Below are positions 16,709 to 25,495 of a stretch of DNA of 64,000 bases, piece after piece. Location of the stretch: positions 25,099-89,098 of the forward strand of contig JAHZFL010000013.1 of assembly GCA_019421345.1 (NCBI GenBank), given 5' to 3'. Position 1 is the first letter of the stretch. The number at the start of each line of letters is the position of its first letter. This DNA comes from Roseburia sp. (GTDB lineage: Bacteria; Bacillota; Clostridia; Lachnospirales; Lachnospiraceae). A model generated the notes under the pieces. That model had not been told where the DNA came from. It made no database searches and saw only the letters and a program-made list of their open reading frames with translations. Both the position numbers and the translations under genes were made by a program.

Positions 16709-17486
16709 AATCTGGCAGATCATTTATCCGATCGGGATTTACTATGTTGTTTCCAGTGTGATATACTTTTTTGTGACAATGTTTCTCGGAGGAGAGAAAC
16801 AGACCTATATGCTGCGTCAGTTGATCTGCGCGGCAGGTACGATACCGGTAATTCTGTCGTTTTACCGCGCGGACAGACAGTTTGAAACGGTCGTCTACGG
16901 AGCGGACGAACAGACGCGCGGACAGACGATCCGCAATATCGTCTGCTCGCTTGGGGCGGGGGCGCTGCTTGGGATCGCTGTCAATAATGTGATCGCGATG
17001 ACGCCGTTGATCAAGGTGTCTGCAGGCTTTGGGGAGGCAAACAGTTCTTTTTTTGCAGGAACGGTGCTCTATGAACTGCTTGGCTCCTGTCTGATCATTC
17101 CGTTTGCGGAGGAGCTTTTGTACCGCGGTGTTGTATGGAAGCGTCTGCGGATGCTTTTTGGGAATCTGCCCGCACTTATTTTGTCTGCGGTATTGTTTGG
17201 CGTCATGCATGTGAATCTGGTGCAGTTTTTGTATGCGGGAATCCTCGGACTGCTTCTGGCATATCTGATGCAGACGACGGGAAAGCTGTATGCGCCGGTT
17301 CTTGGTCACATAGCAGCCAATGTCGCGGCAGTTGTGCGGCAGGAGACAGGGTGGCTTGACTTTGCCTATCAGCCGACAGCGGCGGGGATCGGCTTTTCGT
17401 TACTGTTATTTGCGGGAGCTTTTTTGCTGCTTTGGCATCATGCAAAGCGTACAGAGAGAAAGGAGGAGAATCATGCAGGAAAATAA
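16686..17486 (+). CDS. CPBP-family intramembrane protease homologue
   Basis: 266 aa, with about seven or eight hydrophobic segments. The CPBP (Abi/CAAX-type) motifs are visible: EELLYRGVVWKRL (Glu-Glu, then Arg), HVNLVQF, and GHIAANVAAV. Family members act as membrane glutamic-type proteases or as bacteriocin-immunity proteins; the substrate here is unknown. I chose TTG 16686 because GGAG (16675-16678) is 7 nt upstream and the first membrane segment follows directly. A longer frame from 16605 would overlap more of the HAD gene. Confidence 0.82.
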   Translation: MKKTGAYKIWQIIYPIGIYYVVSSVIYFFVTMFLGGEKQTYMLRQLICAAGTIPVILSFYRADRQFETVVYGADEQTRGQTIRNIVCSLGAGALLGIAVNNVIAMTPLIKVSAGFGEANSSFFAGTVLYELLGSCLIIPFAEELLYRGVVWKRLRMLFGNLPALILSAVLFGVMHVNLVQFLYAGILGLLLAYLMQTTGKLYAPVLGHIAANVAAVVRQETGWLDFAYQPTAAGIGFSLLLFAGAFLLLWHHAKRTERKEENHAGK

Positions 17487-18336
17487 TTGGAATCAGCAGT
17501 ATCAGCCGCCATATGGGCAGCAGGGACCGGAGCGGAAGGGATTTGCCATCGCCTCGTTGGTGCTTGGAATCCTCTCGATCGTGCTCTGCTGTATGTACGG
17601 AGGATTTTTATTTGGCATTCCCGGAGCGATTTTGGGGATCGTTTCTTTGGTAAAGCATGAGAGCAAGATGGGAATGGCGATTGCGGGAATCATTACCTCC
17701 TATGTGGGAATTATCTATGGAATTGTCTTGCTGATGACGGTCATGCTGACGGTTCGGGTAGGAATGGAGCAGTTCAACAGCGAGTGGTATCAGATGATGG
17801 AGGAGATGTACGGTGTTCCGGGGGAGTCGCAGGGAACGCTGTCGCATAACGATGAAAAGCTGCCGGAGGAGGAAACCACAGAGAAGGCACAGGACACGGA
17901 GACACACGGAGCAAACGAAGAAAATCCGTTTGCCGGAAATTCTTATGTCATGGGTGACGGCTCTGTCATTTATCTGGAGGCGGACGGCACCTTTATCTGG
18001 TATCAGGACGATGCGGTGCATGAGGATCATTTTGCGACAGGAACCTATGATGCATACCGTGCCGAGCTTGCGGAATCTTATCTTATGACATATCTTGGAG
18101 TATATGGGAAAACGGAGGAGGAGCTTGCCGAACGATATGAGGGCATCAACAAGGATGAAACCTATACAAAGGAGGACTTTGTCTGTCTTGTGCTTCATAA
18201 TGAATCTGTGATCGCAGGGGGAACAGAGCAGGCGGCAGAGCCTTATGACACAAATTATATGGGCTATTATATCAATGAGTCTTATGATGCGGTAAATATG
18301 GAGGACGGAGCGGCAGCGTCCTTTGTTGGGCGATGA
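17473..18336 (+). CDS. DUF4190 membrane protein with acidic C-terminal domain
   Basis: 287 aa. A short Gln/Pro-rich head (QQYQPPYGQQGPE) precedes two or three hydrophobic segments (about 22-100) rich in Gly/Ile with the KGFAIASLVLGI pattern of DUF4190. An acidic linker (about 118-155) and a soluble domain with VMGDGSVIYLEADGTFIWYQ follow. The function is unknown; the soluble part is probably outside the cell. The start has AGGAGGAGAA upstream and overlaps the CPBP gene by 14 nt. Confidence 0.7.
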   Translation: MQENNWNQQYQPPYGQQGPERKGFAIASLVLGILSIVLCCMYGGFLFGIPGAILGIVSLVKHESKMGMAIAGIITSYVGIIYGIVLLMTVMLTVRVGMEQFNSEWYQMMEEMYGVPGESQGTLSHNDEKLPEEETTEKAQDTETHGANEENPFAGNSYVMGDGSVIYLEADGTFIWYQDDAVHEDHFATGTYDAYRAELAESYLMTYLGVYGKTEEELAERYEGINKDETYTKEDFVCLVLHNESVIAGGTEQAAEPYDTNYMGYYINESYDAVNMEDGAAASFVGR

Positions 18337-18393
18337 GTTAAGAAAAGTTTAAGAAAGCGCAAAATGATTTTTAATAGAATGGTTAAACTTTTG

Positions 18394-18432
18394 AAATGGA
18401 TGCTGTTTAAGATAGGAACAGCGTCCATTTTG
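18394..18432 (+). terminator. Intrinsic terminator after the DUF4190 gene
   Basis: A 14-bp stem with one T-G wobble (18394-18407 with 18417-18430), a 9-nt loop, and a TTTTG tail. Confidence 0.85.
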
Positions 18433-18436
18433 TGGC

Positions 18437-18532
18437 TTTATAGGAAATTTCGTCCCCTATAAAGCAAAACCCTCCGGGGGAACGCACTGCGTCGGAATGG
18501 AAATTTGTCGCTGCTTCAGCCAGCCGCAGGCG
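18437..18532 (+). repeat. Structured dispersed repeat, family B, copy 1
   Basis: About 96 nt. TTTATAGG pairs with CCTATAAA as the first stem. GCAAAACCCTCCG then pairs with CGGAATGG around a CGCAcTGCG hairpin. A tail with TGTCGCTG and GCCGCAGGCG ends the element. It aligns over its length with the copy at 47016 and over its first two-thirds with the copy at 21869. It begins 4 nt after a terminator. Confidence 0.75.
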
Positions 18533-18575
18533 CTGTGCAGTATGGATGTGAGAAAGGTGAGGAGAGGGAAAGGTT

Positions 18576-19601
18576 ATGAAGCATGGTACAAGGGAGCATG
18601 GGATGAGGATGACAAAGGAGGAGAAAAGGCGGCGCTTGCAGCAGAAGCGTCTCAGACAGCAGAGAAAAAGGAGACGGCGGCTTGCATTTTTCGCACTGCA
18701 ATGTGTGATGATAGGAGCGATTGCATTTTTAGTTTGGGATATTAAGATACAGCTTGGAAAAAATAAGGAGGTTTTTGCGCAGGAAGCGGAAGTCATGCCT
18801 CATAAAGCCGATCAGAGTATGAGCGCGGGGCAAAATGAGACAGAGGGCGGAGATTATGTGCAGAAGGTCGGGCTTGATATGGTAGACAAGCCCCTGAAGC
18901 GTTCTAAGGAGGAGGTCTTGGAGCGCTTGGAGGAGCTGGCAGAGGAACACGGACAGATTCGCGAGGTCTTAGAGCAGCAGGAAGCTTATCCGCCCAATAT
19001 GCTTGAGGCGCTGGCAAATAATCCTGAGATGGCAGATTTTGTGCTGGGTTATTTGGAAGCGGACGGCAGCGTAGCGGGCGGCTTGACAGAGAGCGAGCGT
19101 AAGCAGGAGCATCCGCTGTTTTTGCAGTGGGACCCGCGTTGGGGCTATCGGTCCTATGGTGATGACAGCAATATCGGCTTAGCCGGCTGCGGACCAACCT
19201 GTCTGTCGATGGCGCTTTATGAGCTTACCGGGGATGCGTCTTTGACACCGGATGTGATCGCGGAATACAGCATGGAAAACGGCTATTATATGAATGGGAC
19301 GGGAACACTTTGGGCGTTGATCGAGGATGTACCGCCCCGTTATGGACTGGATGTGGAGCGACCGGCGTTGAACGAGGCGTCATGGAAGGAATGTCTGGAT
19401 AACGGGCAGGTGCTGATCTGCGCCGTACGACCGGGAGATTTTACGGCGGCAGGACATTTTATTGTCATTTATGGCTACAATAGGGAAGGGTTTTTGGTAA
19501 ACGATCCGAATTGTGTGGCTCGCAGTAAGACAAGCTGGCCGTTTGACCGCATCGGCAGTCAGATCAAGCAGGTGTGGGCGATTGGCAGACAGGGAGCATG
19601 A
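18576..19601 (+). CDS. Membrane-anchored C39-family (papain-like) peptidase
   Basis: 341 aa. A very basic cytoplasmic head (about 1-36) is followed by one transmembrane segment (about 36-55), a charged stalk, and a C39_2-type peptidase domain (about 180-341). The catalytic residues visible are Cys in GLAGCGPTCLSM, His in GHFIVIYGYN and Asp in NDPNC. Relatives cleave peptides or bacteriocin leaders, or remodel the envelope; the substrate is unknown. The 3' neighbour is an M3 peptidase with its own promoter. ATG 18576 has GGAGAGGGAAAGG upstream. Confidence 0.82.
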   Translation: MKHGTREHGMRMTKEEKRRRLQQKRLRQQRKRRRRLAFFALQCVMIGAIAFLVWDIKIQLGKNKEVFAQEAEVMPHKADQSMSAGQNETEGGDYVQKVGLDMVDKPLKRSKEEVLERLEELAEEHGQIREVLEQQEAYPPNMLEALANNPEMADFVLGYLEADGSVAGGLTESERKQEHPLFLQWDPRWGYRSYGDDSNIGLAGCGPTCLSMALYELTGDASLTPDVIAEYSMENGYYMNGTGTLWALIEDVPPRYGLDVERPALNEASWKECLDNGQVLICAVRPGDFTAAGHFIVIYGYNREGFLVNDPNCVARSKTSWPFDRIGSQIKQVWAIGRQGA

Positions 19602-19663
19602 CGCATTGACACAGTCAGAAAGGTACGGAAACGGGAAAAGGAAGCCGAAGTGAAAGAGAAGGA

Positions 19664-19692
19664 TTGTAAAGCCGCGTTTTTTTCTGTATAAT
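19664..19692 (+). promoter_or_regulatory. Promoter of the M3 oligopeptidase gene
   Basis: -35 TTGTAA (19664-19669), 17-nt spacer, -10 TATAAT (19687-19692). The start codon is 35 nt further on. Confidence 0.8.
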
Positions 19693-19726
19693 ACATAGAA
19701 AGTATAGGAAAAACAGGAGGTAAGAG

Positions 19727-21436
19727 ATGAGTGATTTTACATTTAGTACGTTAGAGTATCAGAGACCGGACTTTGCGGCAGTCGGATCATTTGCAGAGCA
19801 GATGGCGGAACGGATGAAGCAGGCAGGCTCTTATGAGGAATTAAAGGCGCTGATGAAGGAGAATGAGGAGGCTTCCAAGGATTTCACAACGATGTGTGTG
19901 ATCGCCTCCATTCGCAATACCTTAGACACGAGAGACGAGTTTTACGAAAAGGAGCAGGAGTACATCGACGAGCAGATGCCTGTGCTCACACCGAAGCTTC
20001 TTGCGCTTGATGAGGCGCTTTTGAACAGTCCGTTTCGGGCAGACATTGAGAAGGAATACGGCAAGCAGTATTTCGTGCAAAAGGAGCTGGAAAAAAAGAT
20101 ATTCTGTGAGGCGAATATCCCGCTGATGCAGCAGGAGGCAAAGCTGACGAATGAATATCAGAAGATGATGGCGACAGCGGAGATCCCGTTTGATGGAAAG
20201 ACGTTAAATCTCTATGGCGTGCAGAAATATTTTGAGCATGAGGACAGAAGCATCCGTGCCGCAGCGGTGAAGGCGTACTCTGATTTTTACCATAAGAATG
20301 AGGAGCGTCTGGAGGAGATCTGGGATGAACTGATTAAAATCCGCAATGAGATGGGAAGAAATCTCGGCTATGAGAACTTTATTCCGGTTGGCTATATGCA
20401 GCAGGGACGTACGGATTACGGACAAAAAGAGGTCGAGTCCTTCCGCGAGCAGGTGCTTACGGAAATTGTACCGCTTTGTGAGAAGCTGTATGAGGCGCAG
20501 AGAAAAAGGCTTGGAATCGACACGCTCAAATTCTATGACGAATCGCGCGTGTTTGCAGACGGCAATGCAGTTCCGGCAGGGGACGATGATTTTATGGTGG
20601 AGCAGGCAAGAAAAATGTACCATGAGATCAGCCCGGAGACCGGAGAATTTATCGACTTTATGATCGAGCATGAACTGATGGATCTAAAAAATAAGCCGGG
20701 TAAGGCGTCGACCGGATATATGACGTATCTGGCGCGTTACCAGTCTCCGTTTGTGTTCTCCTGCTTTAACCAGACGATCTTTGATATGCAGGTGCTCACA
20801 CATGAGCTTGGCCATGCGTTTGCCGGATACATGGCGATGCGTCACCAGCCGGTCATGGAATACTACTCCGAGTCTACGGATATTGCGGAGATCCATTCGA
20901 TGTCGATGGAGCAGTTTTCTTATCCTTATGCGGAGCAGTTCTTCGGGGAGGATGCAGATAAGTTCCGTTTTGCACATCTGCAGGAGGCGATGACGTTTGT
21001 ACCGTTTGGGGTGGCAGTCGATGAATTTCAGCATATCTGCTATGCAAATCCGTCCCTGACGCCGAAGGAGCGCACGCTGGAGTGGAAGAAGCTCGAGGAG
21101 AAATATATGCCGTGGAGAAAATACGATGCGGATGATTTCTTTGACCGCGGCGGATATTGGTATCACAAGCTGCATATTTATTTATATCCGTTCTACTATA
21201 TCAACTACACGCTCACGACGATGGGAGCGATGGAGTTCAAGAAAAAGAATTACGAGGATCATGCGTCGGCATGGGAGGATTACTTAAAGCTGTGCAAGTG
21301 CGGCGGTAGCATGAGCTATCTGGAGACGCTCCGTCATGCGAACGTACACAATCCGTTTGAGGCTGGCAGTGTGAAAAATGCGATCAGCGTAGCAAAGGAT
21401 GAGTTGTTTGCAAGTAAATATATGAAGGAAAACTAA
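19727..21436 (+). CDS. M3-family oligoendopeptidase (PepF-like)
   Basis: 569 aa. The zinc-binding motif HELGH is at residues 359-363 within MQVLTHELGHAFAGYM, followed by the second metal-ligand region STDIAEIHSMSMEQF. The rest is the helical M3 fold. These cytoplasmic metallopeptidases degrade short peptides. The protein is slightly shorter than PepF of lactic acid bacteria (about 600 aa), as is usual for the Clostridia branch. A consensus sigma-A promoter and AGGAGG precede the gene. Confidence 0.94.
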   Translation: MSDFTFSTLEYQRPDFAAVGSFAEQMAERMKQAGSYEELKALMKENEEASKDFTTMCVIASIRNTLDTRDEFYEKEQEYIDEQMPVLTPKLLALDEALLNSPFRADIEKEYGKQYFVQKELEKKIFCEANIPLMQQEAKLTNEYQKMMATAEIPFDGKTLNLYGVQKYFEHEDRSIRAAAVKAYSDFYHKNEERLEEIWDELIKIRNEMGRNLGYENFIPVGYMQQGRTDYGQKEVESFREQVLTEIVPLCEKLYEAQRKRLGIDTLKFYDESRVFADGNAVPAGDDDFMVEQARKMYHEISPETGEFIDFMIEHELMDLKNKPGKASTGYMTYLARYQSPFVFSCFNQTIFDMQVLTHELGHAFAGYMAMRHQPVMEYYSESTDIAEIHSMSMEQFSYPYAEQFFGEDADKFRFAHLQEAMTFVPFGVAVDEFQHICYANPSLTPKERTLEWKKLEEKYMPWRKYDADDFFDRGGYWYHKLHIYLYPFYYINYTLTTMGAMEFKKKNYEDHASAWEDYLKLCKCGGSMSYLETLRHANVHNPFEAGSVKNAISVAKDELFASKYMKEN

Positions 21437-21470
21437 GGCTGCAGCAAAAGACGGGAAAGGAGAGAGCCTT

Positions 21471-21785
21471 ATGGAGGAATTGACAGAGCTCGCCAAAAAG
21501 CAGCTCCGTTTCCAGAAGATCATCACAGGACTTTTGGCAGCGGTTCTTGTGGTCGTGCTGGCGGTGGGACTGATGTTTATCAGTCAGGTCAAACAGATGA
21601 GCACAGCTATAAAGTCATCGGCAGAGCGTCTGCAGGAGATTGATGTGGATGCGATCAATCAGACGGTTTCCGGCACACAGGAGCTGCTTGAGAGCGTCGA
21701 TCAGCTCTCGGCAGCGATCGATCAGGTGACGGTAAGTGTTGAGGAATTTGACAGCTGGATAGACGGTCTGTTTGGGAGAGAATAG
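21471..21785 (+). CDS. Small single-pass membrane protein with coiled coil
   Basis: 104 aa, not recognised. A charged head (1-15) precedes one strong transmembrane segment (about 17-40). A heptad-like amphipathic region (about 45-95) follows, resembling the linker of chemoreceptors or divisome proteins. GGAGAG precedes the ATG. It lies 34 nt after the M3 peptidase and before a strong terminator, so the two probably share a transcript. No function is assigned. Confidence 0.65.
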   Translation: MEELTELAKKQLRFQKIITGLLAAVLVVVLAVGLMFISQVKQMSTAIKSSAERLQEIDVDAINQTVSGTQELLESVDQLSAAIDQVTVSVEEFDSWIDGLFGRE

Positions 21786-21788
21786 CAT

Positions 21789-21827
21789 AGAGAGGCAGAC
21801 ACCGACAGGGTGTCTGCCTCTCTTTTT
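21789..21827 (+). terminator. Intrinsic terminator of the M3-peptidase transcript
   Basis: A perfect 15-bp stem (21789-21803 with 21809-21823), a 5-nt loop, and a T run. Confidence 0.95.
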
Positions 21828-21833
21828 CTGTTG

Positions 21834-21870
21834 ACATAAGAGTAGCTCGCGAAGCGTGTCGCTTGTTGTT
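21834..21870 (+). repeat. Dispersed palindromic repeat, family A, copy 2
   Basis: 37 nt, ACATAAGAGTAGCTCGCGAAG and onwards. It runs straight into the family B copy at 21869 and starts 6 nt after a terminator. The flanking genes are convergent. Confidence 0.75.
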
Positions 21871-21935
21871 TATAGAAAAGGTTGTTCCTATAAAGCAAAA
21901 CCCTCCGTGGGAACGCACTGCGGCGGAAGGGAAAT
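21869..21935 (+). repeat. Structured dispersed repeat, family B, copy 2 (short)
   Basis: TTTATAG/CTATAAA stem, then GCAAAACCCTCCG, GGGAACGCACTGCG and CGGAAGGGAAAT. It lacks the TGTCGCTG...GCCGCAGGCG tail of copies 1 and 3, and is fused to a family A copy at its 5' end. Confidence 0.75.
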
Positions 21936-21973
21936 ATTTTCTTGTGCAAAGCATATCCTGAAAGGATGGTGCG

Positions 21974-22606
21974 TCAGCGTTGTTTCCGCTTCTTTTTCTT
22001 GGCAGGAGTTTTTTTGGCAACGCTGTAACCGAATGTGCCAAGTTTTTTTCCAAGCAGAAAATATTCACCGTGGGAGTAGGACACAAGACCTGTCCGGTTC
22101 AGATGAAATTTACCGCGGTCATCGATCGCGTCTGCGTCTACAGTGACAGCGACAACGTCGGCGAGAATCATATGATGGCTGCCGAGCGGCAGAATCTGCC
22201 GGACGCGGCACTCAATATTGACGGGACTCTCGGCGATGCCGGGCACGGAGACCTCACGCGGCGCCTGTGGCGTCAGATGAAGCTCCTCAAATTTATCGAC
22301 GTCCCTGCCGGAGCGGACGCCACAGTAATCGGCAGCGCGCACTAAGGCTTCCGTAGTCAGATTTACGACAAACTCGCCGGATGCTTCGATCATATGATAG
22401 GAGTAGCGCTCCGGACGGACGGAAATCGAGAGCATCGGCGGATTGGTGCAGACCGTTCCCACCCATGCGACGGTGATGATGTTTGGTTTACCTGAGAGCG
22501 TGGGATCCGGGCACTGGGGATCGTCCGAGTCCGGATACGCACAGCTTACCATGACTGCCGGGAGCGGGTAGAGCATATTGCCAGGTTTAAATTCCTGCTT
22601 TGACAT
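21974..22606 (-). CDS. Flavin reductase-like domain protein
   Basis: About 210 aa. The flavin-reductase (FMN-binding split-barrel) pattern is visible: PNIITVAWVGTVCTNPPML, SYHMIEASGEFVVNLTT, and the distal ECRVRQILPLGSHHMILADV. The tail is lysine-rich (AKKTPAKKKKRKQR), which is unusual and may aid nucleic acid or membrane contact. Members bind FMN and act as oxidoreductases or electron donors. I chose ATG 22606 (MSKQEF) because GGAG lies about 7 nt upstream. It is the last gene of a minus-strand cluster. Confidence 0.85.
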   Translation of the reverse strand: MSKQEFKPGNMLYPLPAVMVSCAYPDSDDPQCPDPTLSGKPNIITVAWVGTVCTNPPMLSISVRPERYSYHMIEASGEFVVNLTTEALVRAADYCGVRSGRDVDKFEELHLTPQAPREVSVPGIAESPVNIECRVRQILPLGSHHMILADVVAVTVDADAIDDRGKFHLNRTGLVSYSHGEYFLLGKKLGTFGYSVAKKTPAKKKKRKQR

Positions 22607-22649
22607 AAGGTTCTCCATTTCAAATATCACTTCTCTGTTTCAGTAACTT

Positions 22650-23165
22650 TTATTTCATCAAAATATCCATCAGGTAGGCGTAAACGTCCTCATTCTGCTT
22701 TTTCCAGTTGTTGCAGACTGCCTCCGCCTGTTCCTTTTTTTTGACGGTGAGCGTCAGGTCGATCAGGTTTGTGCCGCGCTCACGGAACTGGCAGCGGACG
22801 GCATAGTCCTGATTCGGCGTTTTGTAATAGTCCGCAAGAATGGAGTTGACAGTCCGAAGCTCCATTTTATTTTTCTCGAAGTAGGCGATCGTGTCGTGCT
22901 CAATGGCATCCGTCAGCTTGTCGCGGAAGAAGCCGAGCGTTTCTTTGCCCGCAGCGGTAATTGAATACTGTGTGTTGTTGTGGGTGGATTCAAAGCGAAT
23001 CAGGTTTGCGTCGGTAAGGTCGTTTAACACCTGTTGGACGCGGAAATAGTCGGTGTATTCCTGTTCCAGAAAAAAGTTGGAAATCTGTGTATTCGTCAGC
23101 GGAAAATCTACTTGATCCAGCATATTTAAAATCGTGAGCTTATAAATGGTAAATGGTTCAGCCAT
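22650..23165 (-). CDS. DUF4364 family protein (winged-helix-like)
   Basis: 171 aa. The N-terminal 75 residues read as a winged-helix domain (TILNMLDQVDFPLTNTQISN, then YFRVQQVLNDLTDANLI). The C-terminal alpha/beta part is typical of DUF4364, a family common in Clostridia. A DNA-binding or regulatory role is inferred from the fold; no target is known. It overlaps the radical SAM gene by 8 nt, so the two are translationally coupled. Confidence 0.85.
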   Translation of the reverse strand: MAEPFTIYKLTILNMLDQVDFPLTNTQISNFFLEQEYTDYFRVQQVLNDLTDANLIRFESTHNNTQYSITAAGKETLGFFRDKLTDAIEHDTIAYFEKNKMELRTVNSILADYYKTPNQDYAVRCQFRERGTNLIDLTLTVKKKEQAEAVCNNWKKQNEDVYAYLMDILMK

Positions 23166-24132
23166 AAGATCCTTCCTTCCCGTTCGTTTGAAAATATTTG
23201 CCCTGCCAGAGGTTTTTCTCCCGGAGATTTTTTTGAATCGTATTCAGGACGCGCTTTTTATCGGTGCTCCATAAGGGAGCAAGTAAGAGGCTGCGCGGAC
23301 CGTCCCCCGTTAAGCGGTGGATGACGGTTGACGGAGGCAGACATGCAATACAGTCCGTCACAAGCTCGCAATATTCTGCAAGAGAAAAAAGAGGAAACAG
23401 TTCTTTCTCATACCAAAGTCCAAGTTCCGTATTTTTCAGGACATGCAAAAGCTGCAGCTTGACTCCTTGCAGCGGAAGTGATGCGGCATAGGAGACGGAG
23501 GCGCGCATCATTTCGACCGTTTCCCCAGGAAGTCCGAAAATTAAGTGGGTAACAACAGCAATGCCGCGTGCAGAAAGCGCCAAGACGGCAGCCTCATATT
23601 GGGCGCGGCAAAAGCCGCTGTGGATCAGCTTTAGGGTATCGTCATGCATGGTCTGTAAGCCAAGCTCGATCCAGACCGGCTTTTTGTTGTTTAATTCTTC
23701 CAGTAAATCGAGCACCTCGTCTGAAAGACAGTCACATCTGGTCGCGATGGAAAGCGCCGCGATCTGCGGGTGAGAGATTGCTTCCGTAAAAATTTCACGC
23801 AGATATGAAATCGGCGCGTAGGTGTTTGTATATGCCTGAAAATAAGCAATAAATCTCTTGCAGCCGGTCTTTGCGGCAATGCGTTTTTTTGCTTCCGTGA
23901 TCTGAGCGGTGACAGAGAGCGAAGGCGCGGCGGCAAAATCACCGGAGCCTCCAGCGCTGCAAAAAATACAGCCGCCCGTGCCAAGCGTGCCGTCACGATT
24001 GGGGCATGTCATGCCGCCGTTTAATGACAGGCGGTAGACCTTCTCTCCAAAGGTTTGTTTTAAATGGTAATCCAGAGAGTGGTAGCGTTTTTCTCCCCAG
24101 AAGCGTGGTGTCATATCATGTTCCGTATTCAT
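23158..24132 (-). CDS. TIGR01212-family radical SAM protein
   Basis: 324 aa. The iron-sulfur motif is CPNRDGTLGTGGCIFC near residue 43. The radical-SAM barrel follows with SIATRCDCLSDEVLDLLEEL and WIELGLQTMHDDTL. The family (YtqA-like) is widespread in Firmicutes, and its reaction is not established. The start overlaps nothing upstream. The gap to malic enzyme is 14 nt, so it likely belongs to the same transcript. Confidence 0.9.
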   Translation of the reverse strand: MNTEHDMTPRFWGEKRYHSLDYHLKQTFGEKVYRLSLNGGMTCPNRDGTLGTGGCIFCSAGGSGDFAAAPSLSVTAQITEAKKRIAAKTGCKRFIAYFQAYTNTYAPISYLREIFTEAISHPQIAALSIATRCDCLSDEVLDLLEELNNKKPVWIELGLQTMHDDTLKLIHSGFCRAQYEAAVLALSARGIAVVTHLIFGLPGETVEMMRASVSYAASLPLQGVKLQLLHVLKNTELGLWYEKELFPLFSLAEYCELVTDCIACLPPSTVIHRLTGDGPRSLLLAPLWSTDKKRVLNTIQKNLREKNLWQGKYFQTNGKEGSYG

Positions 24133-24146
24133 GTCGGTCTTATCCG

Positions 24147-25316
24147 CTAACGAGAAATATGTGATTTGACGGCATGGCTGACAGCCTCTGCCACACGCGG
24201 GTCAAATGCCTCCGGCATGATAAAATCATCCGATAGCTCCTCGTCAGAGACAAGTCCTGCGATCGCTTCGGCGGCGGCAAGCTTCATTTCCTCGGTGATC
24301 TGTGTCGCACGTCCCTCAAGCGCGCCTTTAAAGATGCCCGGAAAAGCGACAACGTTGTTGATCTGATTCGGAAAATCGCTGCGTCCCGTACCGACGATGC
24401 GCGCGCCGGCAGCCTTTGCCGCCTCCGGCATGATTTCCGGCACAGGATTTGCCATAGCAAAGAGGATCGCATCATCGTTCATGGACGCTACCATTTCCGG
24501 TGTGACGACGTTGGGAGCGGAAACGCCGATAAAAATATCTGCGCCGATAAGGGCGTCGGAGAGCGTTCCGTTCCGGTTGGAGAGGTTGGTCACCGCAGTC
24601 ATTTTCTGCTGCATCCAGTTCAAATTTTCGGAGGTCTTACCGATGATGCCGGAGCGTCCGCACATGGTCACATCGGAAAAGCCGTAGGTGAGTAAAAGCT
24701 TTGTGATGGCAATACCCGCAGAACCCGCGCCATTGACGACAATGCGGCAGCTTTCCTTTTGTTTGCCCGTAATGCGTAGGGCGTTGATAATGCCCGCCAG
24801 CACGACGATCGCAGTGCCGTGCTGGTCGTCGTGGAATACCGGAATATCGAGCATGTTTTTAAGACGTTCCTCAATCTCAAAGCAGCGGGGGGCGGAGATG
24901 TCCTCCAGATTAATACCGCCGTATGCCGGGGCGATATGCCTGATCGTTGCGATGATTTCTTCCGTGTCCTGTGTATCAAGACAGATCGGCACAGCGTTGA
25001 TATTGCCGAATTCCTTAAAAAGCACGCATTTTCCCTCCATGACAGGCATGGCTGCGTAAGCGCCGATATTTCCAAGTCCAAGGACTGCGCTTCCGTCAGA
25101 GATCACGGCGACCGTATTTGCCTTCATTGTATAGGCGTAGGCGGCTTCTTTATTTTCTGCGATCACCTTGCAGGGCTCTGCAACACCAGGCGTGTAGGCG
25201 ATCGCCAGATCCTCACGGGTATTTACTTTTGACTTTGCGACAGTCTCAAGCTTTCCCTTCCATTTTTCATGCATCAGCAGCGCTTTTTGCGCGGCGGTTA
25301 AATGTTTATCTTCCAT
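24147..25316 (-). CDS. NAD(P)-dependent malic enzyme
   Basis: 389 aa, the short bacterial form without a phosphotransacetylase-like extension. AYTPGVAEPC holds the catalytic Tyr, and SDGSAVLGLGNIG, the metal-binding DDQHGTA and the nucleotide-binding VVNGAGSAGIA are all visible. It converts malate to pyruvate and CO2 with NAD(P)H formation. ATG 25316 is preferred to 25346 because GGAGGT lies 8 nt upstream. The promoter is at 25346-25374. Confidence 0.93.
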   Translation of the reverse strand: MEDKHLTAAQKALLMHEKWKGKLETVAKSKVNTREDLAIAYTPGVAEPCKVIAENKEAAYAYTMKANTVAVISDGSAVLGLGNIGAYAAMPVMEGKCVLFKEFGNINAVPICLDTQDTEEIIATIRHIAPAYGGINLEDISAPRCFEIEERLKNMLDIPVFHDDQHGTAIVVLAGIINALRITGKQKESCRIVVNGAGSAGIAITKLLLTYGFSDVTMCGRSGIIGKTSENLNWMQQKMTAVTNLSNRNGTLSDALIGADIFIGVSAPNVVTPEMVASMNDDAILFAMANPVPEIMPEAAKAAGARIVGTGRSDFPNQINNVVAFPGIFKGALEGRATQITEEMKLAAAEAIAGLVSDEELSDDFIMPEAFDPRVAEAVSHAVKSHISR

Positions 25317-25345
25317 AATATAAGTACCTCCGATCATATGAATCA

Positions 25346-25374
25346 ATCATACCATTATCATTTTGACAAATCAA
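25346..25374 (-). promoter_or_regulatory. Promoter of the malic enzyme cluster
   Basis: Minus strand: -35 TTGATT (25369-25374), 17-nt spacer, -10 TATGAT (25346-25351). It overlaps the longer in-frame start, which supports the shorter protein. Confidence 0.7.
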
Positions 25375-25495
25375 GAAAATTAGGACTTCCTATTTTGGGA
25401 GAGCTGGTGTATAATACAAGCATCAAACAGTCGTTTTGTCACATCAGACAGAATTCCCGGTTATTAAGAAAAAGCAGGAGAATAAGGAGTATCAG

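Noticed and set aside
25363..25368. TTGACA as a -35 box for rho
   Set aside because: No -10 box lies at 16-18 nt; the TATAAT at 25410 is 41 nt away. The sequence overlaps the malic enzyme promoter on the other strand.
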